Below, piece after piece: positions 23,276-32,672 of a DNA stretch of 64,000 nt (its first letter is position 1; every line of letters starts with the position of its first letter). The translations under genes were made by a program, and so were the position numbers. The DNA comes from Homalodisca vitripennis (lineage: Eukaryota > Arthropoda > Insecta > Hemiptera > Cicadellidae): the NCBI RefSeq assembly GCF_021130785.1, contig NW_025777955.1, forward strand, positions 17,439-81,438. Reading direction: 5' to 3'. The notes under the pieces are model-generated. The model was given only the letters and a program-made list of their open reading frames with translations, had not been told where the DNA came from and searched no databases.

Positions 23276-26224
23276 GCACGACTTATTAAGGATAAGGTTA
23301 TATTGAACCATAAAGTAGCGGAGGTAAGAGTCGGAAGAGTTGAACGGTGTGATGGGGCGGAGTTGGAGGCGTGCATAGATGCAAAGCTGGCCCATCTCTC
23401 ATTAGAAGAACGGGCTCAGTTGAAAGCCACCCTCCTAGAGTTCGGCCATGTTTTAGATTGCAGAGACAACCAACCCCTTGGTTGTACGTCTGCTGTCAAA
23501 CATATAATCCGAACTGGGGACGTTGCGCCCATCTATAAGAAAGCCTACAGCGTACCACACCATCACAAGGCCACGCTCGACAGTCTCATCCAAGACCAGC
23601 TGGATAAGGGCATAATTGTCCCTAGCCAGAGCCCATGGGCTTCGCCAGTAGTACTAGTGCCTAAAAAGTCCCCGGACGGTACACCCAAGATGAGATTCTG
23701 CGTTGATTACAGGGGGTTGAACGCCGTAACTACCCCCGATGTGTACCCTCTCCCTAATATCACGGAGACCCTAGATTCGTTGGGTGGCTGTACGGTTTTC
23801 ACCACTTTAGACCTTCGGTCAGGGTACCACCAGATCCAAGTCGACGAAGAGAGTAGGCCCAAGACCGCCTTCAATGTGCCGGGAGGGCACTATGAGTACC
23901 AACGCATGCCGTTTGGGTTAAGCACCACCCCCGCTACCTTTCAAAGATTAATGGACTCGGTTTTAATGGGGTTGAAGGGTGAAAAATGCCTTGTCTATTT
24001 GGATGATATAGTTCTATTCTCCAAAGACCTTCCTTCTCACCTGGAAGCCATAAGAGAGGTATTCTCTAAATTGGAGGGGGTAAATTTGACGGTTCAATTG
24101 AGTAAGTGTAATTTTGCGGTTGACGAAGTAAATTATCTTGGCCACGTTATAACAAAGAGAGGGGTAGGACCGGATCCGGGCAAAGTTAATGCTGTGCGCG
24201 ATTTTCCTGCGCCGAAGACCGTTACAGACGTCAGGTCATTCTTAGGCCTCTCTGGTTACTATCGCCGTTTTATCGACAGCTATGCTACAATCGGTCGGCC
24301 ACTTTTTGAATTAACAAAACAGGGCCACGAATTTGTATGGACGCCCGAATGCCAGGAGGCCTTTGATCAGCTGAAACAAAAATTTATCTCAGCACCTGTG
24401 CTAGTGTACCCGGACTTTAATAAACCTTTTATATTGGCCACGGATGCGAGTATGTTTGCCTTGGGAGCTGTTCTATCGCAGGAGATAGATGGAGAGGAAC
24501 ACCCTGTAGCCTACTGCTCCAGGACGTTGTTTCCGGCAGAAAAGAATTACTCGACCACTGAGCGTGAGCTGCTTAGCTTGGTCTGGAGTACCAAGTATTT
24601 CAGGTGTTACCTATTGGGCCGCCCTTTTAAAGTCATTACTGATCATGCTGCTCTAAAGTGGATGCTTTCACTTAAAGACCCTAGCAGTAGACTGATGAGA
24701 TGGTCGTTAAGGTTAGCAGAATTCGATTTTACCGTAGAACACAAAGCCGGTAAAAAGCACAGCAACGCAGATGGCCTCAGCCGGACGGTACAAGCGATTA
24801 GAAAGGATGTGCTCCCCATTGTTGACCTTGACGTACTAAGGACGCGACAACGAGAAGATCCAGTAGTGCAAGGTTTGCGCCAGGCTAAGAGCTTTCGCAT
24901 GAGTCCGGAGAAGATCCTGTACCGTCTGAGTTCGGGTGAGCAGAAGATCGTAGTACCGGCATCCCTAGTACCGGAAGTTATTCGGTTGAATCATGACTTG
25001 CCTACCGCCGGACACGCCGGGGTAGCAAAGACATTGGAACGGGTACGACAGAAATTTTGGTGGAGAAAGATGGATAAGGACGTACTGGATTACGTTAGGA
25101 CGTGTCGTAGTTGTAGTCAGCGGACAAACTATGGAAAAACCAAAGCACCAATAGGAGAAGTTTTCAACGAACCCCGAGAACCATTTGAAGTAATCGCAGC
25201 CGACATAGTGGGACCGTTGCCCCTTAGTGAGTCTCGTAACGTGTATATTTTAAGCGTAATGGATCATTTCTCGCGATATTGCGAATTTATTCCGTTACCT
25301 GATCAAACGGCAGAAAGTGTCGCGCGGGCACTCGTACAGCGTGTGATAACCAAGTTTGGCGTACCAAAGATCCTTATTACCGACCAGGGTGCGAACTTTA
25401 CCTCTGATCTAATCAATCAGCTCTGTAAGTTCTTACATGTTCGTAAGATACAGACTACAGGATTCCACCCTCAGTCGAACGGCCGTTTAGAAAGAGTGCA
25501 CTCGACTATTGCGCGTATGTTGAGCCATTTTGTAAATCGGCATCAGACCGATTGGGATGAGTACCTCCCTTACGTCACGATGGCATACAACTCCCAAGGT
25601 CATGAGTCGACAGGGTTTTCCCCGTTTGAAATGGTTTTTGGTCGGAAGATGGAAATGCCCATGGAGGCTGACCTGACCATCACTGAAAGCGATGATCTTT
25701 ACAATGATCATGTGGAAACCCTGCGAAGTAAGCTCAGAGAAACGTTTGAAATTGCCGAGAAACGGAAGATCGCAGCTCGCAGCCGTTATGAGAAGCAATA
25801 CAACAAGAAGGCTCGCGAAGTGAACTACAACGAAGGGCAGATGGTCCTGTTGCACGTGCCTAGTATAGGTAGGCATCGGGTTAAAAAGTTGTCGAAATTA
25901 TGGAACGGACCGTACAAAATAGTTAAAGTACTGTCCCCGTTGAATGTGGTGTTAAAAATCCGGAAAAGAGAGGTGACAGTCCATGTAAACCGGATCAAGC
26001 CCTGCTTGGGAAGAGCTTCCGTGCCTCCCCAACAGGCTGAGTATCTAAGCGACCCTGGACCTCGAGATGAGGATGACAGGTTAGATGACGACGATGACGA
26101 GGAGGAAGAAGAGATCAATGGTGATCCACCTCCAGACATTGGTGACGTAAAAGTTCAAGCAGGTGCTCCGAGGGACCCAGCAGCGGTCGCCGGACCTTCC
26201 GATGAGTTGCAGCGCCCAAAGTGA
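23204..26224 (+). CDS. pol: Pol: reverse transcriptase, RNase H, integrase
   Basis: Copies genomic RNA and integrates the DNA. The frame is open from 23204 (stop at 23201); the first 20 codons hold the last SGNH block, so there is no genuine start here. Residues are counted from 23249. RT spans about 95-300, with VDYRGLN (~151), PFGL and the catalytic YLDD (~250). RNase H begins with ATDAS (~396) and includes STTERELL and ITDHAALKWM. The integrase zinc domain is HHCC, from HDLPTAGHAG (~580) to CRSC. The integrase core has Asp in ADIVGPLP (~650), Asp in ITDQGANF (~710) and Glu in SNGRLERVHS (~746), i.e. D,D35E. A GPYKI...VHVNRIK C-terminal module follows, then a strongly acidic tail. The 991-codon frame is uninterrupted to TGA 26222-26224, which suggests recent activity. 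Ty3/gypsy, errantivirus side. Confidence 0.95.
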   Translation, partial: KGKLNRRWYTRHGLHLNEEGKLNLARLIKDKVILNHKVAEVRVGRVERCDGAELEACIDAKLAHLSLEERAQLKATLLEFGHVLDCRDNQPLGCTSAVKHIIRTGDVAPIYKKAYSVPHHHKATLDSLIQDQLDKGIIVPSQSPWASPVVLVPKKSPDGTPKMRFCVDYRGLNAVTTPDVYPLPNITETLDSLGGCTVFTTLDLRSGYHQIQVDEESRPKTAFNVPGGHYEYQRMPFGLSTTPATFQRLMDSVLMGLKGEKCLVYLDDIVLFSKDLPSHLEAIREVFSKLEGVNLTVQLSKCNFAVDEVNYLGHVITKRGVGPDPGKVNAVRDFPAPKTVTDVRSFLGLSGYYRRFIDSYATIGRPLFELTKQGHEFVWTPECQEAFDQLKQKFISAPVLVYPDFNKPFILATDASMFALGAVLSQEIDGEEHPVAYCSRTLFPAEKNYSTTERELLSLVWSTKYFRCYLLGRPFKVITDHAALKWMLSLKDPSSRLMRWSLRLAEFDFTVEHKAGKKHSNADGLSRTVQAIRKDVLPIVDLDVLRTRQREDPVVQGLRQAKSFRMSPEKILYRLSSGEQKIVVPASLVPEVIRLNHDLPTAGHAGVAKTLERVRQKFWWRKMDKDVLDYVRTCRSCSQRTNYGKTKAPIGEVFNEPREPFEVIAADIVGPLPLSESRNVYILSVMDHFSRYCEFIPLPDQTAESVARALVQRVITKFGVPKILITDQGANFTSDLINQLCKFLHVRKIQTTGFHPQSNGRLERVHSTIARMLSHFVNRHQTDWDEYLPYVTMAYNSQGHESTGFSPFEMVFGRKMEMPMEADLTITESDDLYNDHVETLRSKLRETFEIAEKRKIAARSRYEKQYNKKAREVNYNEGQMVLLHVPSIGRHRVKKLSKLWNGPYKIVKVLSPLNVVLKIRKREVTVHVNRIKPCLGRASVPPQQAEYLSDPGPRDEDDRLDDDDDEEEEEINGDPPPDIGDVKVQAGAPRDPAAVAGPSDELQRPK

Positions 26225-26357
26225 AACAAGCGTGTACCTGCGCGGTGGGGAGACTTTGTTAGACTCCTGAATCTATCTTTGGTAGATAAGCGGTAGTTTA
26301 GTCGCTACGTAGCCGGGATTAGGCGAGGTGTCAACTTTAACCTTACTGTACTAAAGA

Positions 26358-26378
26358 TATTATTGCCTCTGTTATAGG
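26358..26378 (+). promoter_or_regulatory. candidate splice acceptor for env mRNA
   Basis: A pyrimidine-rich TATTGCCTCTGTTATAG precedes env, with the AG at 26376-26377. The exon phase it would leave agrees with the leader donor cut after 18876. Downstream, env is open from here through its first in-frame ATG (26389). Spliced env is the rule for insect errantiviruses; this site is an inference. Confidence 0.5.
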
Positions 26379-26388
26379 CCTGATTGGC

Positions 26389-27634
26389 ATGTTATTTACT
26401 CTGGGAGTCGCCTGGGGTTTTCACCGAGGTGTCGTCTTCGAAAAGGAGGGAGATGTGCTTCTCACCGACAGCCATTGGACTATAGTGCTGCAGTACAACT
26501 TAACGGAAGTAGAAGAGGAGAACCAGAAACTAAGTACATTACTGACCAGGGTAAAGGGTCAGTACGATAAGCTTTTCCAAGACCTCTTATCGCTTAATGT
26601 GAGCATGCACTCTCCGGTGCGTGAATTGGAAGCAGGATTCAGGTATGAGTACGTAAGTTTGCAGCAGCTGGTAGCAGACTATGTCACCCAAACCAGTGAC
26701 TTGGTTTCCCTATTACCCAGTACTCGGCAAAGGCGAGGCCTAATTGATGTGGGGGGCCAGGTACTAAAATTTCTGTTTGGAACTGTAACAGATAGCGATT
26801 TAGAATTCTCCAATAATAGGATAAATGAAATAGAAAATTTAAGTGATGACCTTTCCCATAACACTAAAGACCAAATAACCGTTTTAGGCAATATGCAATC
26901 GGAAATTTCCAACCATTCTAGAGCAATAAACAAAATTATCGCTACCATAAAAGAATATCACGAGGTGATGCACATAACTATGGCCCGTAATTATATTAGA
27001 GAACTTATATATGCCAACCAGTTGAGAACCCTTTTTCAATACTTGAAGTTGAACTCAGCCCTTTCGGAGGTTAAAGATGCTATTAATCTAGCTGTCCAGA
27101 GGATGGCCAGGCTCCACTTGGCCATTGAGGATCTAGCTGCCGGAAAAATGACCAGTAACCTGTTGCCTCCCCATCAGTTCTTGAAGGTCCTGACTTGCGT
27201 GGAGAGTGTAATACCACCCCCAAGAAGTTGTTTTTAGATGTAAAACTAGAGAATCTCCATAATTTCTACAAAATTGCTACAATCCAGGCATATGTAACGA
27301 AATCTCAATTGAGGGTATTGATTAGGCTACCCCTGAAAAATGATAATCAGTTGTTTGAAATTTTCAATGTGATAGCTTATCCCGTCTACGACCCTCACTC
27401 ACACTCACAAAGTGGGTGAAATGGGACGTGGCAGATCAAAAACTTGTGATTAGCAAAGACAGACAGACTTATTCACTCTATTCGCCAGACGTCTTTGCGA
27501 GGGAATGTAAATTTGGTAAACTCACGGTGTGCCCGTTGTCAGACGCCTTGTTAAGCGTCTACAAACGGCCCAATTGTGTGGTAAATTTATTGATGAAAGA
27601 ACACGTAACATTGTGTAGTAGGAAGTTGATATCT
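26389..27634 (+). pseudogene. env: envelope glycoprotein (baculovirus F-like), N-terminal part, broken
   Basis: Membrane fusion glycoprotein gene of an insect errantivirus, related to baculovirus F proteins. The first frame (26389-27237) starts with a hydrophobic stretch that fits a signal peptide, and the open frame extends upstream to the acceptor candidate. An RQRR furin-type site lies at residues 113-116 (26725-26736). It is followed directly by a glycine-rich, hydrophobic segment in the fusion-peptide position with the family's conserved LFGT-type core. A long helical region follows. The frame is lost near 27195-27237, the sense continues in a second frame (to 27419) and then a third (27416-27646). 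A non-LTR retrotransposon then interrupts the gene at about 27635. With two frameshifts and an insertion, no functional envelope can come from this copy. Confidence 0.88.
27629..27634. repeat. candidate target-site duplication ATATCT (left copy)
   Basis: ATATCT here is repeated at 28831-28836, at the other edge of the nested non-LTR insertion. It is short, and the last A of the tail repeat is ambiguous, so this is tentative. Confidence 0.45.
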
Positions 27635-28830
27635 ACTAAGCCATAGAACTCAAGTTGTCCAAATTTCTAATCATATTTCAAATTCTGTAAATATGAGTTA
27701 TGGAGTTCCTCAAGGATCCATTCTCAGTCCAATTCTCTTCCTGCTTTATGTTAATGACATAAAATCATCACTACCACACGGGAAAATCGTGCAGTATGCT
27801 GATGATACGACTCTTTGTTTTAACGAATCTTCGAAATCAGATTTGGAACAAAACGCATTTGTTGGAATGAACAATTGTGTCCAACATTTTCATAGCCTCA
27901 ATCTAAATACAAATTCATCTAAATCTAACGTTTTAAATTTCACTTTAAACCCAGTAGACTTTGAGTATGGACCTAGCGTTATGTTAGCGGATACAATACT
28001 AGAAGAAGTCTATTCCTCAAAATTCCTTGGAATTTACCTTGATCAAGGTTTGACATGGAATGTTCACATCGGTCACGTTTGCTCAAAATTAGCCTCAGGC
28101 ATTTATGTTCTGAGGTCTCTAGCCAAATACTGCCCAAGTCAAGTTCTGATAACGGCGTATTATGGCTTGATTTATCCACACCTCACTTACGGATTGGTAC
28201 TATGGGGTGCCTGTGCAAGGAACCAATTTTCAAGAGTGTTTTAAATTACAGAAGCGAGCGATCCGCACCATTGCAAAATTAAAGTTTAGAGAGTCGTGCA
28301 GGTCAACTTTCAAAAGGTTGCAACTGTTAACTCTGCCTAGCCTCTACATTTTACAAACAACGTTGTATTGTATGTCTAAATGTGCCTTGATTACGGGCCG
28401 AGACATTCACTCGTACGGGACTAGAGGCAGAGACAACTACCGAACTGGGAGACACAGGACGGTGGTTTATGAACGCTTGCCTTCACAGGCAGGGGTTCAT
28501 TTTATTAACAGATTGCCTAATGAATTAAGAAAAGCCTCGACGCTCAAGGCGTTAAAAACTCGTTTAAAACGCTGTTTAGCGTCAAATGCATTTTACAATA
28601 TAAAAGAGTTTCTGGAGTATGACTGGGAGACCACACAATAACAAGACTGACTCTAGAACGAAGTGGGAATTATTGGCGATGGATGAACGTGGAATAAGTG
28701 ATCAAATGTATGTCTGAATGAGAGCTCGATGTGGTATGTATGTCCAAATTTTAACATATTTGACGTTTGCTATACAAATGTATTTTGTGTCCGCAATAAA
28801 AAATTGACTATTGACTATTGACTATTGACT
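27635..28830 (+). mobile_element. 5'-truncated non-LTR retrotransposon (Jockey/CR1-like) nested in env
   Basis: A 1.2-kb fragment splits the env gene. It keeps the 3' part of a reverse transcriptase, a short 3' UTR with a CAATAAAA signal (about 28793-28800) and a tail of four TTGACTA repeats (28804-28831). Truncation at the 5' end and a short-repeat tail are the marks of target-primed reverse transcription. The clade is uncertain: the RT motifs fit the Jockey/CR1 side, and a heptamer tail rather than poly(A) recalls CR1. It is on the same strand as the provirus. The insertion postdates the provirus or its immediate source copy. Confidence 0.85.
27636..28641 (+). pseudogene. non-LTR reverse transcriptase, C-terminal fragment, frameshifted
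   Basis: The fragment starts inside the RT palm. HRTQVV just before 27693 and GVPQGSILSPILFLLYVNDI follow the usual order, with the catalytic YADD at about 27798-27809. The first frame ends at 28244. The sense moves to a second frame near 28215-28230 (FQECFKLQKRAIRTI) and continues to a stop at 28641, including the thumb-like HSYGTRGRDNYR segment typical of insect Jockey/CR1-type ORF2 ends. The N-terminal endonuclease and the RT fingers are absent. One apparent single-base frameshift lies near an AATTTT tract. It cannot move on its own. Confidence 0.85.
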
Positions 28831-28831
28831 A
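28804..28831. repeat. (TTGACTA)4 tail of the non-LTR element
   Basis: Four perfect heptamers directly after an A-rich stretch form the 3' terminus of the nested element. Confidence 0.9.
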
Positions 28832-28836
28832 TATCT

Positions 28837-29528
28837 GGCCTTCAGTTCCCCGTTCAGAAGAGACAAAGGTTATATTAAATTGTTTTGGGCGCGATGCAAA
28901 CCCGAATGTAAGTGCTATCACCCTGAAAGGTGAGGGTGAAATACCGAAGCATGATAGGTGTGATCTGATTGCTGACGGTTACAGGGTGCCTGCCCGATTT
29001 ATCGGCAACTCCACATATTCGAGTGACTTTGGAAAGATTTTTTTCCCGGAAGTAGATGGGATGTACAGTAGCGAAGAACGCAGCTTACTGGTACATGATG
29101 TTAATGAAACCCTGAAAGTCCTGCAGGGACTGGATGATCAGCTGGGCTCCCTATGTGTTAAGGAATACTCCCTAGAAGGGACAATTCAACTACTTAGGAC
29201 CCACTATCGTAGACGTGTGGTTATCAAGTATGTAACCTTTGGTGGTGCATCTCTTGTAGTCGTACTAATTGTTGTCACTGTGTTGTTAAGATGGAGGGTG
29301 CGAGTTGCCGATCTGCTCCGTGCCGCCCTGGGGGTTAACAGACGAAGCTCGCAGGCCGCCCGGACAGAGTCGCATCTCCCGACAATCGAAGCGACTGTAC
29401 GCACTGCGAGCAGACCAGATGCTGAGGATGCTGAGAGGTGGCGCGAGCAGGACGAGACTGACCGAGACCAGAGTGGGAGCATGTCGACCACACGCACCAA
29501 GACTGACATTAAATTGACCGTACGGTAA
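28837..29528 (+). pseudogene. env: envelope glycoprotein, C-terminal part with transmembrane anchor
   Basis: Continuation of env after the nested insertion. The open frame formally begins at 28818 inside the insertion's tail, so its ATG is not an env start. It encodes an extracellular stem with a few N-glycosylation sequons (for example NST near 29011 and NET near 29104). Next comes a basic residue cluster and a 20-residue hydrophobic anchor (TFGGASLVVVLIVVTVLL, about 29238-29291). A cytoplasmic tail rich in Arg and acidic residues ends at TAA 29526-29528. One anchor near the C terminus matches class I-like insect Env topology. Separated from its signal peptide and fusion region by the insertion, it is not expected to be expressed as an envelope. 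Confidence 0.85.
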
Positions 29529-29734
29529 TCGGACGAGAAATGAAGAGTGGGGCCCTGGACACTTGAAGTAAGTGTGAAACTAGTTAAAAGAATGTAAACT
29601 TCAGACTTCAGCGATACGTCGTGTGTGCACCGCGATGGGAACAGTAAATCAACCTGTGTCGGAACTGAACGAGTGGTTTTAGACTTTCCGTTGTGGGAAC
29701 ATGGCAGAAGAGTGATTGGGGATCCCCTAATACT

Positions 29735-29761
29735 AAAAAAAAAAAAAAAAAAAAAAAAAAA
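29735..29761. repeat. poly(A) tract inside provirus
   Basis: 27 consecutive A. It could be the tail of a small retroposon inserted on the plus strand, but I see no clear body or target duplication. Confidence 0.9.
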
Positions 29762-30060
29762 TTATTTTTTCTAAGTTCTTGTATCGCTAATTGTTATTTA
29801 TGTATGGTTGTTGATGCAGACTGGTAATGGCAAGGTTTTCTATAATTATTTGAACAATCTGTTAAAACAAGTAGCATTAGTAACTTAAGAGGAATCTAGA
29901 ACGCCGAGCCAGACTGGTATCCATGGGAAGGTAATGCCGGCACCCCCAACCCCAAATACCCCTTCCTTTCAACTCCCCAACTGGACTGTGGATGCCCGGA
30001 ACAGCTCGAATAACTTCTAAATTAAAGTGAAATAACCAGTAACAACACTATGAAGAGTGT

Positions 30061-30094
30061 CTTGCTAAGGGATTTTTCGGACCCCATTAGCAAG
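30061..30094 (+). other. RNA hairpin candidate in the 3' region
   Basis: CTTGCTAA pairs with TTAGCAAG, then GGG with CCC beyond a bulge, around a loop of about 11 nt. A stable 11-bp stem in an otherwise unstructured 3' region. Confidence 0.55.
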
Positions 30095-31409
30095 ACAGGA
30101 AAGGTGCCCATACCAGGTCTGCAGGAATTGCATTTATTTACGTTTATTTTACTTCTTTATTCGTTGGGAACGTAACTGTTAGCTAAGGAACTTTTGTGTC
30201 GCATGTAAGTTGAAATGGGGTTAGACTTGTTAGAAGCTCTAAGGCACCAGTAGAATGTAAAGGCCAGTAGGAGGAAGGTATCAGTGAGCTTCCCTGCTTC
30301 CAGGGGTAAGCGAGGTGAAAACCATGGGGTGCCCCCAGGTCCACAAATGCCCTTAAATACCAAGTGTGGGGGCGGAATATTGTAGTTGTAGTTTCTTTTT
30401 TTTCTGTGTTGATGTTCTTTTGTGAGTTTGAGAGGAGTTGAGGAGTGTGGGGACAGTGTCCTCCTGTCGTTGTCTGTTCGGAAGAACGTCAACGTTATGC
30501 CTATAAAACTAAATGATGGTTTGTGAACCGCCTTCCAAAGTCCCCCCACGCATTTACAGTGTAACGGCTATCCAGCCACTAGTTTTAAGTCTTTTCTCAG
30601 GGCCCTTAAGGAATAGAGTTCAGTAATTGTTGGTTGGTGCCTTAGCAGCTTGATAGAAATTTTGTGTAAGCCTGTAACGTGATAAATAATCTGAAAATTA
30701 CTATGAGAATTAACGAATGCCGTCCCAATTATATGTAGCAAGTTACAACTTATCGTCAATTTTGTTATTTTAAGATTGCTATTATTACGAATTGTTGTCG
30801 TAAGATGTAGGAACAGCTTTGTGTATGCTTTATTGTATTGGGTTCGAACAGTGTAACTGTTTACTTTGAGTATCTTATAGTTTTGTATTCTAATCGACGT
30901 ACAAGTGAGCTAACTCAGGATAACTCCACTATAATCTATGACAGGGGTGACAGAGGAAACCGGCCCCGAGAGAAAACCCACGAGGCTTAACCAGGATTGG
31001 GGGAGTAGCGTTCGAAATTTACCACGAATTAGACTACCACCTATAATTACTTTGAACTTAATTGGACCATGCAGTATGTGGTATGTCGCAAAACAATGAC
31101 TTTCATTATCAAAATTTAAATCTAATAAAAACACAGTTATCCTGGAGTGCTTAATAAATGTATCTTGTCTAAGATGGTATGATATACATTGAACTGTGAT
31201 GTACTTGAGTAGTTTCAGGAGCACTAATTAGTTCCCTTGTACTGTTCGCTGTATTGTTACGTTAAATACTTTATTATAATATTGGTTAGCTGATTATCAT
31301 GCGGTTATAGAGTAAATATTTAATTTTTGTTTACTGTTTGCTGAATTAGTTTACTAAATTAGTGATGCGATGCTAACGCATAAGTGATGATGCTTTGGAA
31401 TTGTTCATG

Positions 31410-31428
31410 TTTTTTTTTTTTTTTTTTT
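31410..31428. repeat. poly(T) tract
   Basis: 19 consecutive T inside the proviral 3' region. Confidence 0.9.
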
Positions 31429-31832
31429 GCGTAACGGGGTGTGTTTTGATATTGTAACTTGGGTGTATTCTATGTTTAAGCCATACATATGCAGATAGGT
31501 AGTTGGATAAGAAATCTTGTAAAGAGAGAGACCGTTGTAATAGTGAGTAAGAGAAAGAGAAAGTTATGTACAAATTGTTGTAAAGAGAGGAAGCCTAAGC
31601 CGCAAGCAAGCGTCCAAACTTTAAATTTCGTGGTAAAATTCTATCCTTATTATGAACTGTAATGCTGAAGCCTTTCTGAATTCTTACCCTTATCAGTTTC
31701 ATGCACCTACCTGTGGTATATCAAAAAAAAAAAATGTATACGGAGTGGCGGTTGTACGTTGGCTGGGATGGAGGCACACCGAGAGCTCCTCGGTACTCTA
31801 CGAGTACCCCATGCTGAGGGCAGCATGATCTA

Positions 31833-31845
31833 AGGGTGGGGGGAG
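31833..31845 (+). promoter_or_regulatory. polypurine tract (plus-strand primer)
   Basis: AGGGTGGGGGGAG lies directly against the TG of the 3' LTR. This is the usual position and composition of the plus-strand priming site; one T interrupts it. Confidence 0.85.
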
Positions 31846-32668
31846 TGTGACACCTCGGTGTTAACGCCCCAAAGCTTCAACAAATAAATTAATTTCAACT
31901 AATATTAAACTGAGAATTCTGCGAAAATTTACATAACATTAATTTAGTGACTACTTCTAATCACTATTTAGAATGGAAGTCAAGACCTCCACAAGGTGTA
32001 ATAATGCCACCGTACACATTAAGTGCCATCCGGAATAATATAGCGAAATATAGGCGCTGAGCCGACTTCAGAGGAAGGGGACAGGGAATTTTCCACAGCC
32101 TGCAGGTGCATTAAACTAAAGCTAACGACCTGGTATTGCCGCAGACACGTGTAAGGAATCCGCTGACATCAGCGAAGAGCTGTGTTCAACGCAGGCCTCG
32201 AGCCGTCCAAAGTACCATGTAGTTTTGTTAATTACTGGGTGAATCGTTGGCGGCAGCACCTGATGGACAACCACCAGGGAAGAACTGGCGCTCTGATTGG
32301 TCGGGGGCCAAGAGAGAAGGGAGGGGGCATCACTGGAGGCGATCTTAGAGCAGGGAGTCGTAAAATTGGTTCGGGATGCGGTAGATCATAATTCGGCTCC
32401 TCTCTCTACAATTCTCTAATTCTATTGTTCTAGAGCCAAATTCTAAATTTTCAATCATGTGTTAATTTTTTTAATTCAATTAGTTTTAATCTTTTGTTAT
32501 CTTAATCTAAATCTCTAATCACAAACGTTCGAAATTAAACAAGTAAGATTTTATTCCGACTTCGCTGTTTTATTTCTAAAGTTCGACCTTTCCTCGCCGC
32601 GAACTCAAGAACGAAGATCCCTTCTTTTGTCTCCCAATGGGCAAAATACAGGTCGGCGGCAGACCACA
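31846..32668 (+). repeat. 3' LTR
   Basis: 823 bp, colinear with the 5' LTR with five substitutions and no gaps by my reading. It is followed directly by the TCGT target duplication. Confidence 0.97.
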
Positions 32669-32672
32669 TCGT
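32669..32672. repeat. right target-site duplication TCGT
   Basis: Pairs with TCGT at 17995-17998. Confidence 0.85.

Larger units (their letters stand above)
29529..31832 (+). other. long proviral 3' non-coding region
   Basis: About 2.3 kb between env and the polypurine tract, without a convincing ORF. It includes a 27-nt A-run (29735-29761), a hairpin (30061-30094), a G/C-rich block (about 30270-30375), a 19-nt T-run (31410-31428) and an A-run near 31722. Such a long 3' region is atypical. It may hold RNA export signals or an older nested retroposon ending at the A-run, but neither is shown. Confidence 0.6.
17999..32668 (+). mobile_element. env-bearing Ty3/gypsy provirus (errantivirus-like), full length
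   Basis: A complete LTR retroelement of 14,670 bp, about 13.5 kb without the nested insertion. It has two 823-bp LTRs, each beginning TGTGACACC and ending ACCACA. TCGT stands directly outside both ends (17995-17998 and 32669-32672), giving a 4-bp target duplication typical of gypsy-class integrases. Order on the plus strand: LTR, primer-binding site, long leader, gag, protease, SGNH hydrolase domain, RT-RNase H-integrase, env, long 3' non-coding region, polypurine tract, LTR. Gag and the RT-integrase frame are open. The protease-RT link and env are broken. Five mismatches between LTRs imply a recent insertion. It is unusually long for a gypsy element, because of a 1.6-kb leader, a 2.3-kb 3' region and the extra hydrolase domain. 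Confidence 0.95.

Noticed and set aside
25825..26139. Minus-strand Ser-rich ORF opposite the end of pol
   Set aside because: Shadow of the acidic Asp/Glu codons of the integrase tail.
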